DNA of 64,000 bases. Source: Thermodesulfobacteriota bacterium (GTDB lineage Bacteria > Desulfobacterota_D > UBA1144 > Nemesobacterales > UBA2774). How positions within the stretch are numbered: the first letter of the stretch is position 1; every line of letters starts with the position of its first letter. The notes under the pieces are model-generated. The model did not search any database. It was not told the DNA's origin and was given only the letters and a program-made list of their open reading frames with translations. Location: assembly GCA_035325995.1 (NCBI GenBank), contig DAOKYU010000008.1, positions 62,001 to 126,000 on the forward strand, given 5' to 3'. The position numbers and the translations under genes were made by a program. This document shows, one piece after another, positions 25,680-33,600 of the stretch.

Positions 25680-26258
25680 TTACCTGTCGAACAAGCCTCC
25701 GTCCGAATAATAAACGCGGCGTCCCTCGACGCGCGCCGGCGAGGTATAAGCATGCTCTTCCGCCTTGCCTACAGCCATTATATGCAGCACCCGCCAGCCC
25801 CTCGCTTTCAAATAATCCGACACCATCGAGCGGTGACAGCGCCACCATACGGCTTCCGAGCACATGTAAGCCGCCGGCTGTTCTAACGCGATCCCTTCGA
25901 GCGCCCGCGCCGCCTTTTCGAAATCCTTCGTCTCCATATAATCCGCGTACCCGCGGAATGATTCGTTCCGCCAGCGGCTGTTCTTCGAATCCTTCCGCAC
26001 CTTTCTCCGCCCTCCCAAATCCTCCATGTGGACGTAGCCTATTCCGGCTTTTTGCAATTCGGCGGTCAGGTTCTCCTTGTTAAAGTGTGGGTATTTCCGC
26101 GAGCCGGGAAACTGCCTTATGTCCACCAGGACCGTGACGCCGAAGGACTTCAGCATCGCCGTGAGCTCTTCCATGCTGTGCGTGGAGTGCCCGACGGTAT
26201 ATATGGTATTCTGGTCCGAGGCTTTCACGTCCCGGCTCCCTTTTCCCCTTATCCGCAT
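25680..26258 (-). CDS. DUF488 domain protein
   Basis: A 192-residue protein of the DUF488 family. The core runs from YTVGHSTHSMEELTAML through VDIRQFPGSRKYPHFNKENL, YVHMEDLGGRRK, NESFRGYADYM and MCSEAVWWRCHRSMVSDYL. The conserved Cys/His-containing CSEAVWWRCHR segment suggests a catalytic or metal site, but no reaction is established. The frame opens 42 codons earlier. I choose ATG 26258, preceded by GGAAAG/GCAGGG and closest to the conserved domain. A short palindromic operator-like site lies about 135 bp upstream. Confidence 0.82.
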   Translation of the reverse strand: MRIRGKGSRDVKASDQNTIYTVGHSTHSMEELTAMLKSFGVTVLVDIRQFPGSRKYPHFNKENLTAELQKAGIGYVHMEDLGGRRKVRKDSKNSRWRNESFRGYADYMETKDFEKAARALEGIALEQPAAYMCSEAVWWRCHRSMVSDYLKARGWRVLHIMAVGKAEEHAYTSPARVEGRRVYYSDGGLFDR

Positions 26259-26583
26259 CCCTGCCGCGGCTTTCCGCCCCTCGCTCCTCCCCGGCGGTCT
26301 CACCTCCCGGGTTACGCGGAGTGCCGTTTCGGCATATTCACCCTGGGAACGAAGAAGGGCGTTCCGCTTCGCCCCTCTTTGCATATACTTCCTGTTAAAT
26401 ACAGGTTATCTATTGACAGGCTTTGGTGTCAAGCTGCGAAATCCGCCTCGGAACGGTGACGATCTGCCGCGTCCTGTCTTTCAAACGGAACCGTGGAATC
26501 GTATCAACCACGAGAAGTACGCTATCAGTCCGGCCGCACGGGCCCTCCGGCGTCTTTATGCTCATTGCGTCGCCCGGACCTCG
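26259..26583. other. Intergenic region upstream of the DUF488 gene
   Basis: Apart from the palindrome/promoter at 26391-26432 no gene or RNA is seen. On the other side lies the stop codon of the broken PepSY-type gene, with no terminator hairpin recognised. Confidence 0.45.
26391..26432 (-). promoter_or_regulatory. Promoter with overlapping palindrome upstream of DUF488 gene
   Basis: On the minus strand TTGACA (26432-26427) is followed after 17 bp by ATAACC (26409-26404). The perfect palindrome CCTGT-TAAAT-ACAGG (26391-26405) overlaps the -10/start area, as repressor operators do. TTGACA-N8-TGTCAA is itself an inverted repeat here. Confidence 0.35.
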
Positions 26584-27157
26584 CTAAATGATCTCGTAAA
26601 CGATGAGCGCTATCAGGGGCGGCAGCACCCCGAATCCTATCAGCCACTTGCCCCTCCCCGTTATCCCGTATCTCCCCTTCAGTATGAAAAGCCCCGTTAC
26701 GTTGATCGTGATGAGCATGACGGCGAACACGTCCGAGGCCCATCTCCAGCCCTTGGCGCTGTTCCGGTGTAGGACGTTCGCATGGGTGTAGGACGTTCGC
26801 ATGATAGAACAGGGGCCGCCTGTAAAGCTTCTCGTATATCCCGGTACCGGTGCTCAGGTTCAGATGGAGCGAGCCGTTATCGTAATATATCTTGACCTGG
26901 TCCGGCGTCGGCATGTCGTAAACCTTAAACGATTCTTCGCCGACCAGCTTGCCGAAGCCGTGGACCAGCTCGTCGTTCAGCTCCGCCACGGAGTGCTTCC
27001 CGGATATCTTCACCGCTTCTCTATGTATCACGAAATCCGGATTCCAGTCGTTTATGTGGTTGAGGGCGATGCCGGATATACAGTAGACGATGATGAGAGA
27101 AGAAAGAAAATAGCCGAGGTCTCGGTGAACTGCAATGTTGAGCTTCCTTATTTTCAT
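26584..27157 (-). pseudogene. PepSY-associated membrane protein, frameshifted by 19-bp duplication
   Basis: The N-terminal frame (from ATG 27157, SD GGGAAAG) reads a PepSY-TM-like protein: KIRKLNIAVHRDLGYFLSSL, a membrane helix with the SGIALNHINDW motif, then a soluble stretch ending LYRRPLFYHANVLH. It then leaves frame. The other half (WASDVFAVMLITINVTGLFI, LKGRYGITGRGKWLIG and a last helix) continues in another frame to the stop at 26584. Removing one copy of an exact 19-bp tandem repeat restores a single 190-residue frame across ...NVLHRNSAKGWRW.... PepSY-TM proteins include ferrisiderophore reductases. It lies 20 bp after the chelatase-like lipoprotein gene in a Fur-controlled operon. 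It may be a true pseudogene, a phase-variable gene or an assembly error. Confidence 0.82.
26766..26803 (+). repeat. Exact 19-bp tandem duplication causing a frameshift
   Basis: GGTGTAGGACGTTCGCATG occurs at 26766-26784 and again, identical, at 26785-26803. Nineteen is not a multiple of three, so it shifts the reading frame of the PepSY-type gene. Confidence 0.97.
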
Positions 27158-27177
27158 TGCCACATCTTTCCCAGTTG

Positions 27178-28146
27178 TCAGATATCTTCGGCGGCCCCGA
27201 CCCGGATCTTACCCGCGTATTCACGGGAAACGTCTATCACCCACCGCTCTATGTTTTTGTCCGGCAGTATCGCGTCTGGTTTATATACGACCCTCTTTTC
27301 CGGGTCGCGGACATTCGAAACCCCGCCGCCGATAATTTTCACCTGAAACGTTTCATCGAAAGCCACGAGGACGGGAATCACGATCGCCGCCCGCTTCTTC
27401 TTGAGCACCCTGTTGATCGCGTCCGTCGTTTTGCCCGGGTCGTAACGCGCGATATGCCCGCACCAGCCGTAGGCGTGCTCGGTGATACCTTTCTCTCTCT
27501 TCACGTATTCGGCGACTTCATCGAACAGCTCGCCCCATTCTCTTTCGTACAATTCGTCGCCGTATCCGATAAGGACGAGCCCCTCGTTCCCGGCATCGGT
27601 GGAAAGGGTCTCCACTCGTCTCAGCACGTTCTTTTGCAGGATGCCGGTAAAGTCGAGAAGCGGGGCGATGTAGATTCTTGCCTTCGGAGCGTATCTTTCT
27701 ATTTTTTCTATTTTCAACATCTCCATCGACGCGGGGTCTTCCTTCTGCCCGATAATGGTGGGTATGTCGTCGAACGAGTGGGGGCTTACGGTAAGGAATA
27801 TCGGAATGACCACTATGTCAGTGAATCCCTCGGCATCGTATTCCTTGAGACGCGTGGCTATGGAGGGCTCGTTGTACTCCATAAAAGCGGTTTTTATTCC
27901 CTCTGCCGTACCGCCGCCGAGAACGTCCTCCCTCACGCCGGCTTCGAGGTCCAGAAGGGCTTGTCTCCACGCTTCCGACCGCGAGCCGTGGTTGACGAGA
28001 AGGACGCCGATTTTCTTTCCCCCGGGTGCGTGATCAGGCTGCTGCTCTTCCTTGTTGCATGAGAGAATGGAAAAGAAGAGAGCGCAAAAGATCACCGTGA
28101 GTGACAGCGCACGCGTGAAACGTGTAATGATGCCGGCGTCGTTCAT
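27178..28146 (-). CDS. CbiX/SirB-like chelatase lipoprotein
   Basis: A 322-residue lipoprotein: signal peptide with lipobox FSILSC (Cys30), so it is anchored on the periplasmic side. The mature part resembles class II sirohydrochlorin chelatases (CbiX/SirB/CbiK). It has LLVNHGSRSEAW (His53) and IPIFLTVSPHSFDDIP (His123), the pair that positions metal in the family. A second, degenerate half follows (VLIGYGDELYER in place of the usual GHGS; His224, His231). An exported chelatase is more likely to act on heme, corrinoids or metals outside the cytoplasm than in siroheme synthesis. ATG 28146 has a GGGAGA site. The operon continues with the PepSY-type gene and is preceded by a near-perfect Fur box. 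Confidence 0.82.
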   Translation of the reverse strand: MNDAGIITRFTRALSLTVIFCALFFSILSCNKEEQQPDHAPGGKKIGVLLVNHGSRSEAWRQALLDLEAGVREDVLGGGTAEGIKTAFMEYNEPSIATRLKEYDAEGFTDIVVIPIFLTVSPHSFDDIPTIIGQKEDPASMEMLKIEKIERYAPKARIYIAPLLDFTGILQKNVLRRVETLSTDAGNEGLVLIGYGDELYEREWGELFDEVAEYVKREKGITEHAYGWCGHIARYDPGKTTDAINRVLKKKRAAIVIPVLVAFDETFQVKIIGGGVSNVRDPEKRVVYKPDAILPDKNIERWVIDVSREYAGKIRVGAAEDI

Positions 28147-28336
28147 TATCGTTATCTCCCGTTATTCGTATTTTGTCTTACTCCCGGAAGCCGAGTCCAA
28201 CTTCCGGGGTCATGCACAGCCCCGAGAGCCCGGGCTCGCGGGCCGTATAACTTCCGGCTATTCAGTCGTTCCGGGGCATGTCTTTTCGAGCTGCGGAAAC
28301 GTATAAATTCATTTCGGGGAGGATGCGTAATAATAT

Positions 28337-28355
28337 GAAAATGATAATCATTATC
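28337..28355 (-). promoter_or_regulatory. Fur box
   Basis: GAAAATGATAATCATTATC matches 18 of 19 bases of the classical Fur box GATAATGATAATCATTATC. The nearest gene downstream on the minus strand is the chelatase-like lipoprotein, so iron repression of that operon is expected. On the other side the nearest gene is the XRE regulator, 226 bp away. Confidence 0.85.
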
Positions 28356-28530
28356 AGTATTGATGCCCGGCTCGAAGGTGTCAATATTTATCGGTAAAGT
28401 TATCGGTTCGGGAGCGCTACGGCGCTCGCCGATACGCATAGCGGGCGGCTTATACCGGCGTCAGGCAATCCTGCTCGATTATATCTAAATAAAGCCTTGC
28501 CTTTACCTCTCTCCATAATGTAAAATTAAG

Positions 28531-28546
28531 TGAACCATTCTGTTCA
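28531..28546 (+). promoter_or_regulatory. Operator-like palindrome before the XRE gene
   Basis: TGAAC-CATTCT-GTTCA is a perfect 5+5 inverted repeat 34 bp before the XRE start codon, positioned for autoregulation. Binding is inferred. Confidence 0.4.
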
Positions 28547-28580
28547 AAATACCGATTTCCATAATTTTTTGGAGGCACTA

Positions 28581-28994
28581 ATGAGATTTGGCGATTACCT
28601 GAAGAGCAAAAGGAAACAGCGTAATATTACACAGGAAGACCTTGCCCGGGCGCTTAACGTTTCAAGTGTTTTCATCCACCAGCTCGAAACGGGCAAGGTA
28701 GACGCCCCATCCATCGAGAGATGCAGCCAGATAGCATCGATACTGGAAGTAAACATCGACGAGCTATGGACGGTCGCAAAGAAAGAACGCCTCAAGAGAT
28801 TCATGGAAAAAGAGGACATTACCGACGACAGCTTCGAGGTCCTCACCGATGCCGAGAAGGCCCTCATTAATCTTTACAGGAGCCTCGACCACGACATGCG
28901 GAGGGATTTCGGCGGTATGATTTTCATGCTCCTCAGACATTCACAGGACGAAGGAGTCCAGGAGATACTGGAAGAATTCATTAAATGCGCTTAA
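28581..28994 (+). CDS. XRE/Cro-type helix-turn-helix regulator
   Basis: A 137-residue regulator with an N-terminal HTH_3 domain (residues about 4-60): FGDYLKSKRKQRNITQEDLA, LNVSSVFIHQLETGK and PSIERCSQIASIL. The C-terminal part is acidic and helical with a DMRRDFGGMIFMLLRH segment of unknown function. I start at ATG 28581, which has GGAGG five bases upstream; the frame opens 17 codons earlier without a site. It overlaps the next gene by 10 bp. The operon (XRE, two-helix membrane protein, FxLYD lipoprotein) lies just before pilMNOPQ and may sense envelope state. Confidence 0.85.
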   Translation: MRFGDYLKSKRKQRNITQEDLARALNVSSVFIHQLETGKVDAPSIERCSQIASILEVNIDELWTVAKKERLKRFMEKEDITDDSFEVLTDAEKALINLYRSLDHDMRRDFGGMIFMLLRHSQDEGVQEILEEFIKCA

Positions 28995-29752
28995 TGGGAA
29001 GGTTTTCGACAATCCTTAAGGCCGTGGGAATAGAGCTATGCATTCTCGCTCTCATAGGACTCGTGTTCCTTTTTCAGTTCAACAAGGCCAAGGAAGAGTT
29101 CGTAGTCAAGACAAGGGCCATCTCCGAAACGATCGGCGACCTCGCCAGCGACTTCTACGCCGAGGAAGGCAAGCAGCCCACCAGCGGCGAGTTCTACCAT
29201 TTCCTCGACAAGCGCCTCGGCCGGAAGAAGCTCTTCAACACCTTCGAGATAGCCCCCAAGTTCTTCAGCGTCGTCTTCAAGAAAGACGTCGAGGCCAACC
29301 TCGCCGGCGACGGGCTGTTCATGAAGGAGTTCTATCCCGAAGACGGCTACACGGTCAAGGACTTTAACGGCATAATCTCCGTATCGGTGCCGTTCTCGTC
29401 CCAGGCCCAGTCCGAGCCCTTCGGGATCGTAAAGATAGATTCCGACACCAAGGCCATATTGAAAAAGGTCTTCGCGGACAACTATCTCCTCTACGCCGCG
29501 ATGCTCATAGTTTTGAACAACCAGGCCTTCATCTTCTATCTCCTCATGAGGAAGAAAAAGGAGATAGTATTCGAGAAAGGATATTTGAAGGAGCACTCCA
29601 TCGGGGCGCTCAAGATAATGCATAAGGTCCTCGGCGACATCATAGAGGACCACAAGACCGACCGCGTCGACGGTGACGACCCTGCAAAGAAGCAGGAATC
29701 CGGCAAGAACGTCATATCCATATCCGAGCTCGCCGAAAAGAGAAAGCAATGA
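28985..29752 (+). CDS. Membrane protein of unknown function
   Basis: A 255-residue protein I do not recognise. It has a membrane helix at about 11-31 (ILKAVGIELCILALIGLVFLF), an extracytoplasmic domain of about 130 residues, and a second helix at about 162-182 (LLYAAMLIVLNNQAFIFYLLM). A charged cytoplasmic tail with a helical region (LKIMHKVLGDIIEDHK) follows. This double-helix arrangement with an external sensor-like domain resembles a receptor without an output domain. It overlaps the XRE gene by 10 bp and the lipoprotein gene by 4 bp (ATGA), so the three products are tightly coupled. Sensing for the XRE regulator is a guess. Confidence 0.75.
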   Translation: MRLMGRFSTILKAVGIELCILALIGLVFLFQFNKAKEEFVVKTRAISETIGDLASDFYAEEGKQPTSGEFYHFLDKRLGRKKLFNTFEIAPKFFSVVFKKDVEANLAGDGLFMKEFYPEDGYTVKDFNGIISVSVPFSSQAQSEPFGIVKIDSDTKAILKKVFADNYLLYAAMLIVLNNQAFIFYLLMRKKKEIVFEKGYLKEHSIGALKIMHKVLGDIIEDHKTDRVDGDDPAKKQESGKNVISISELAEKRKQ

Positions 29753-30138
29753 AAAAGCTGCTGTTTTCCATATTCCTGCTCCTTTTCGTGATTCTCGCCG
29801 GCTGCGACAGCCCCGAGAAGAACGGCGTCGTCGAGCTCGACGGCCCGATACTCGAGAGCATCGACGCCGACGGCAACCTCGAATTCAACGGGGCGGTCAT
29901 AAACACCAGCGACCAGCCCGTCCGCTCCGTCTACGTAGTGATAGTTCTCAAGGACAAGGGCGGCAACATAATAGAAGCCAACTCCGTTTCACTCTTCGAA
30001 GAAGATATGAACGCCCTCCTTTATCCGTCCGAAAGGGCGTTCTTCAAGATGTCGGTCGCCTCTAATCCCAACAGGGTCTTTTCGAGAGAGGTCGAAATAT
30101 ACTACGAAGATCCCAACGAGACGCCTCCTCCATCCTAA
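29749..30138 (+). CDS. FxLYD-domain lipoprotein
   Basis: A 129-residue lipoprotein. The signal peptide has lipobox ILAGC (Cys19). The mature part is one immunoglobulin-like FxLYD-type domain: LEFNGAVINTSDQPVRSVYVVIVLKDKGG and LLYPSERAFFKM. It ends in a short Pro-rich tail. FxLYD domains are extracellular beta sandwiches of unclear ligand. The start overlaps the preceding stop (ATGA). It is the last gene of its operon; a 450-bp gap follows. Confidence 0.8.
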   Translation: MKKLLFSIFLLLFVILAGCDSPEKNGVVELDGPILESIDADGNLEFNGAVINTSDQPVRSVYVVIVLKDKGGNIIEANSVSLFEEDMNALLYPSERAFFKMSVASNPNRVFSREVEIYYEDPNETPPPS

Positions 30139-30590
30139 AAGCTGGAGAGTTACTTTAAGGTTTTCCTCCATCCTTCCCCCGGCGCCCGCCTGAAAAGCAT
30201 TCCCCGACAGGAAATCGCGCCGTTTAAATAGCTCAAATCGTGGTCTAAGTTTTAATTCTAAGCTATAACAACATATCAAAATTCGCTATAGCTTCATTCC
30301 TGCCTAAACGAACGGCGCCATTTTGCCGGTGATGGTAAAGCCGCGGGAAAACCGCTCCTGCCGCTTCTTTCCCCTCGGCTGCGCTCTAATTCCCTCTACT
30401 CACTGCAAAATATATCCGGTCATGCCGCTTTATCCAGCGGCTGGGCTTGCGTCTGCACTCGGATTCGCTTTATATTAAGTATTACAATATCATACTGACT
30501 ACAATTAAAGAGGTCTTTGATATTTTTATAGAAGTATTGCAAAAAGTTCAAAGAAGTGGTTAAATTGGTATTGTAACTTGGGAGGAATAC
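30139..30590. other. 452-bp intergenic region before pilM
   Basis: No gene is visible. The last 120 bp are AT-rich and contain weak promoter matches (for instance TTGCAA-N17-TTAAAT near 30536-30564) and end in a GGAGG site for pilM. No sigma-54 element is present. Confidence 0.4.
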
Positions 30591-31640
30591 TTGTTTTTAA
30601 GTAAGAAAGAACTCGTAGGACTCGACATCGGCTCCAATAGCGTGAAGCTCCTTGAGCTGAAATCGGTGAAGAGCGGGTATCAGCTTAAGAATATCGGCGA
30701 GGCAATTTTGCCGAGGGATGCGGTCGTAAACAAGATCATAAACAACTACGACGCGGTCTCGGAAACCATAGCCTCTCTCTTCGGCGACCTCAGGGTGAAA
30801 ACCAGGAACGCCGCCATATCCATTTCCGGCCATTCGGTGATAATAAAAAAGGTAAGCCTTCCCAAGATGTCCGAAAACGAGCTCAGGGAATCCATCCCCT
30901 GGGAGCTGGAGCAATACATCCCCCAGAGCATTCACGACGTCAACTACGACTACCAGGTAATGCCGGGCGAAACGCCGGAGGGCAACATCGACGTCCTCAT
31001 AGTCGCGGCGAAGAAGGACGTTACGAACTCCTACGTCTCCGTGGTGAGAGAGGCGGGGCTCAATCCCGTCGTGGTCGACGTAGACGTCTTCGCTCTCGAA
31101 AACATGTACATGGTGAACTACCCCGAATCCGAAGGGCTCGTATCCCTCGTCAACATCGGCGCCTCGGTCACGAATATCAACATCCTCAAGGACGGGGTCT
31201 CCGTCTTCACGAGGGACATAACAACCGGCGGCAACATCTACACCGAATGGATAATGAAGGAAACCGACGCCGCCTTCGAAGAGGCCGAGCTTCTGAAGAC
31301 CTCCATGAAAGACGGCGAGTCTCCCCCCGAGCTCGAAAAGGTCACAGGAGAATTCGTGGACATGATATCCGGCGAGATAAAAAGAACGCTCGACTTCTTC
31401 TCGTCCACGCTCTGGACAAGCAAGGTGAACCGGATACTCATAGGCGGCGGATCGTCGGGCGTAGCCGGTCTCAGGGATACACTCTCCGACATAACCGACG
31501 CCGCGGTGGATTTCATGAACCCCTTCAGGAACGTCGCCTACGACCCCAACGATTTCGATCCCGAATACATACAGTCGATAGCCCCCAAGATGAGCGTGGC
31601 CATGGGGCTCGCTTCGAGGAAGCCGGGGGACAACAAATGA
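30591..31640 (+). CDS. pilM: Type IV pilus assembly protein PilM
   Basis: A 349-residue actin-like cytoplasmic ATPase that recruits PilN to the pilus base. It has the phosphate-binding LVGLDIGSNSVKLLELK near the N-terminus, SLVNIGASVTNINILKDG in the middle and ILIGGGSSGVAGLRDTL near the C-terminus. The start is TTG at 30591, the only sensible one: GGAGG lies five bases upstream and the protein begins at the usual point before the first strand. It is the first gene of pilMNOPQ, and its stop overlaps pilN (ATGA). Confidence 0.95.
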   Translation: MFLSKKELVGLDIGSNSVKLLELKSVKSGYQLKNIGEAILPRDAVVNKIINNYDAVSETIASLFGDLRVKTRNAAISISGHSVIIKKVSLPKMSENELRESIPWELEQYIPQSIHDVNYDYQVMPGETPEGNIDVLIVAAKKDVTNSYVSVVREAGLNPVVVDVDVFALENMYMVNYPESEGLVSLVNIGASVTNINILKDGVSVFTRDITTGGNIYTEWIMKETDAAFEEAELLKTSMKDGESPPELEKVTGEFVDMISGEIKRTLDFFSSTLWTSKVNRILIGGGSSGVAGLRDTLSDITDAAVDFMNPFRNVAYDPNDFDPEYIQSIAPKMSVAMGLASRKPGDNK

Positions 31641-32251
31641 TAAGGATCAACCTCATACCGGAACCCGAAAAGCGGGACGTGCGTGGTGTGGGGCAGCTCG
31701 TCCTCGGGCTCCTGGTTATAGTTGCGCTGTTCGCTGTGCTGGCTGCGCTCCACGTCATGCAGGGCAGGCGGATAGAAGAGGTGAACCGCAAGATCGCCCG
31801 CGCCGAAAAGCGCATCGAGGAGCTCGAAACGATAAAGGAAAAGGTGGACGACTTCAAGGCGAAGAACGAAGAGCTCAACAGGCGTATAGACATAATCAAG
31901 GTCCTCGAAAGTAACCGCACCGGGCCTCTCTTCGTCATGGACGCCCTCGCGGAAGCCATACCCAACAAGGCATGGCTCGATGAATTCACCGAAAAAGGGC
32001 TTCAGGCGAGGCTCGTCGGAATAGCCGACAACGAATTCACGGTGGCCGATTTCATGAAGTCGCTCGAATCCTCTCCCTACTTCGTATCCGTCGAGCTCGG
32101 AGTGATAAAAAAGACCGAGATACGAAAGCTCGACCTCAGGAATTTCATTATCAACGCGAAGCTCGACTACGCCGGTAAAAAGAAAACGGAGGCGGCCGAA
32201 ACCGGGTCTGTGGCGCCCGAAGCGCCCGACACCGCCAAAAAGGGCCGATAG
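31637..32251 (+). CDS. pilN: Type IV pilus assembly protein PilN
   Basis: A 204-residue bitopic inner-membrane protein. The N-terminal MIRINLIPEP is the conserved PilM-binding peptide (INLLP-like). A membrane helix at about 19-40 and a coiled coil (about 44-85) follow, then a ferredoxin-like periplasmic domain. It pairs with PilO to form the alignment subcomplex. The ATG at 31637 overlaps the pilM stop by 4 bp. The Ala/Pro-rich C-terminal tail is longer than I would expect. Confidence 0.93.
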   Translation: MIRINLIPEPEKRDVRGVGQLVLGLLVIVALFAVLAALHVMQGRRIEEVNRKIARAEKRIEELETIKEKVDDFKAKNEELNRRIDIIKVLESNRTGPLFVMDALAEAIPNKAWLDEFTEKGLQARLVGIADNEFTVADFMKSLESSPYFVSVELGVIKKTEIRKLDLRNFIINAKLDYAGKKKTEAAETGSVAPEAPDTAKKGR

Positions 32252-32254
32252 ACG

Positions 32255-32905
32255 ATGGCTTTTTACGACGAAATATCCGAAAGGTTAAGCGAGCAGCCGG
32301 TTCACGTAAAGCTCGTTCTCCTTCTTGTAATCGTCGGGGTCGTATCCGCGGCCTACTGGTACTTCTACTGGTCTCCGGGCCGGGAGACGCTCGAGCGCGC
32401 CCAAAGGAAGCTCGCCTCCGAGCAAAAGAAGATAAAAGAGTACGAGGCCATAGCCGCCGAGCTCCCCGCCTTCGAAAAGGAGTTCGACAGGCTCGGCAGG
32501 GAATTCGAGCTCATATCCTTAAAGCTCCCCAAGGAAAAGGAGATACCGGCCCTCATAGACAGCGTTTATTCCGAGATATCCGGCTCCAGCCTCGATTCCA
32601 TAATCTTCCAGCCGCAGGGGCAGGTGGCCAGGGAGATATACGCCGAGATACCGATACAGATGGAGGTCATAGGCGGCTATTTCAATCTCGCCGATTTCTT
32701 CGACCGCATTTCGAGGCTTCCGAGGATTGTGAACGTGAGGGACCTCGTCCTCTCGCGTACGGACGTAAAGGGAAACAACGTCATACTCAACGCGAAATTC
32801 AGCGTCGTAACCTTCAGGCTCCTCCCCCAGCCCGAAACCCCGCCAGCCGGCGAAAAGGGCAAGGGCAAGGCCAGGGGAAAATCGAAGAAGAGAAGTACCA
32901 AATAA
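32255..32905 (+). CDS. pilO: Type IV pilus assembly protein PilO
   Basis: A 216-residue PilO: short cytoplasmic N-terminus, membrane helix at about 18-37 (VKLVLLLVIVGVVSAAYWYF), coiled coil (about 45-95) and a periplasmic domain with EIPIQMEVIGGYFNLADFFDRISRL, a typical PilO motif. The C-terminus is basic and Gly/Lys-rich. It starts 3 bp after pilN and would link PilN to the PilP lipoprotein. Confidence 0.93.
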   Translation: MAFYDEISERLSEQPVHVKLVLLLVIVGVVSAAYWYFYWSPGRETLERAQRKLASEQKKIKEYEAIAAELPAFEKEFDRLGREFELISLKLPKEKEIPALIDSVYSEISGSSLDSIIFQPQGQVAREIYAEIPIQMEVIGGYFNLADFFDRISRLPRIVNVRDLVLSRTDVKGNNVILNAKFSVVTFRLLPQPETPPAGEKGKGKARGKSKKRSTK

Positions 32906-32915
32906 GAGAAATAAC

Positions 32916-33554
32916 ATGAGATTGCTTAAGGCCGAACATATCCCCGCGCTGGTGCTGCTCCTGGCGATAATTCTTTCCGGGACCCTTCCGTCCTATTCGC
33001 AGGGTGGGGAAGAAAACACCATAGGCGAGGGCATGGAAGTCATAAGATCCGCCCGCGAGAACGCGCCGCCGATGCCCGGCTCCGAGGCCGAGCCCCCTTC
33101 CGGCGCCGGTGCTCCCCCGGGCGAGCCTGCATCCGGGACCGATAGATCGCTCGAGGAAAGGGCGAGCGCCATACAGCCCGTCGCGGGCGACAGGCCCCCT
33201 TACGATCCCGCCGGAAAGAGGGATCCCTTCAAGCCCTTCATAAAGCTCGTGGACATCCCGGCGGCCGGTCCCGCGCCGGTGGTCGTCCCGCCGATACAGA
33301 GATACTCCCTCGATCAGTTCAGGATATCCGGCATCGTCTGGATGAGCGGGAAGCCCCGGGCGATGGTCGTCGACCCCGAGGGCAACACCTACTTCCTCGG
33401 TGACGGCGACAGGATAGGCAACAAGGAAGGAGAGATACTCGAAGTGAGGGAGAACGGCCTCCTGGTCGAGGAGACCATAAGGTCCGAAGACGTCTACGGC
33501 GAAGTAAAGGTCGAAACGAAAAAATCCGTTCTCGCATTCGAAGACGGTCAATGA
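32916..33554 (+). CDS. pilP: Type IV pilus assembly protein PilP
   Basis: A 212-residue PilP with a hydrophobic signal (about 8-28), a disordered Pro/Glu-rich linker (about 40-100) and a C-terminal beta domain. The domain starts at PAGKRDPFKPF and includes LDQFRISGIVWMSGKPRAMV and GNTYFLGDGDRIGNKEG. It contacts the PilQ secretin. There is no clear lipobox Cys, unlike many PilP lipoproteins. It lies between pilO and pilQ. Confidence 0.92.
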   Translation: MRLLKAEHIPALVLLLAIILSGTLPSYSQGGEENTIGEGMEVIRSARENAPPMPGSEAEPPSGAGAPPGEPASGTDRSLEERASAIQPVAGDRPPYDPAGKRDPFKPFIKLVDIPAAGPAPVVVPPIQRYSLDQFRISGIVWMSGKPRAMVVDPEGNTYFLGDGDRIGNKEGEILEVRENGLLVEETIRSEDVYGEVKVETKKSVLAFEDGQ

Positions 33555-33600
33555 CGGACGATTGAAATAAAGGAGGAAGATTTAGAAGGAGGATGGATTA

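Larger units (their letters stand above)
28147..28580. other. Divergent control region between chelatase operon and XRE operon
   Basis: No gene is visible. It carries the Fur box at 28337-28355 (about 190 bp before the chelatase gene) and the TGAAC-N6-GTTCA palindrome at 28531-28546 before the XRE gene. Confidence 0.5.

Noticed and set aside
25092..25886. 264-residue plus-strand frame
   Set aside because: Runs across intergenic DNA and antisense to the DUF2945 and DUF488 genes; no conserved pattern.
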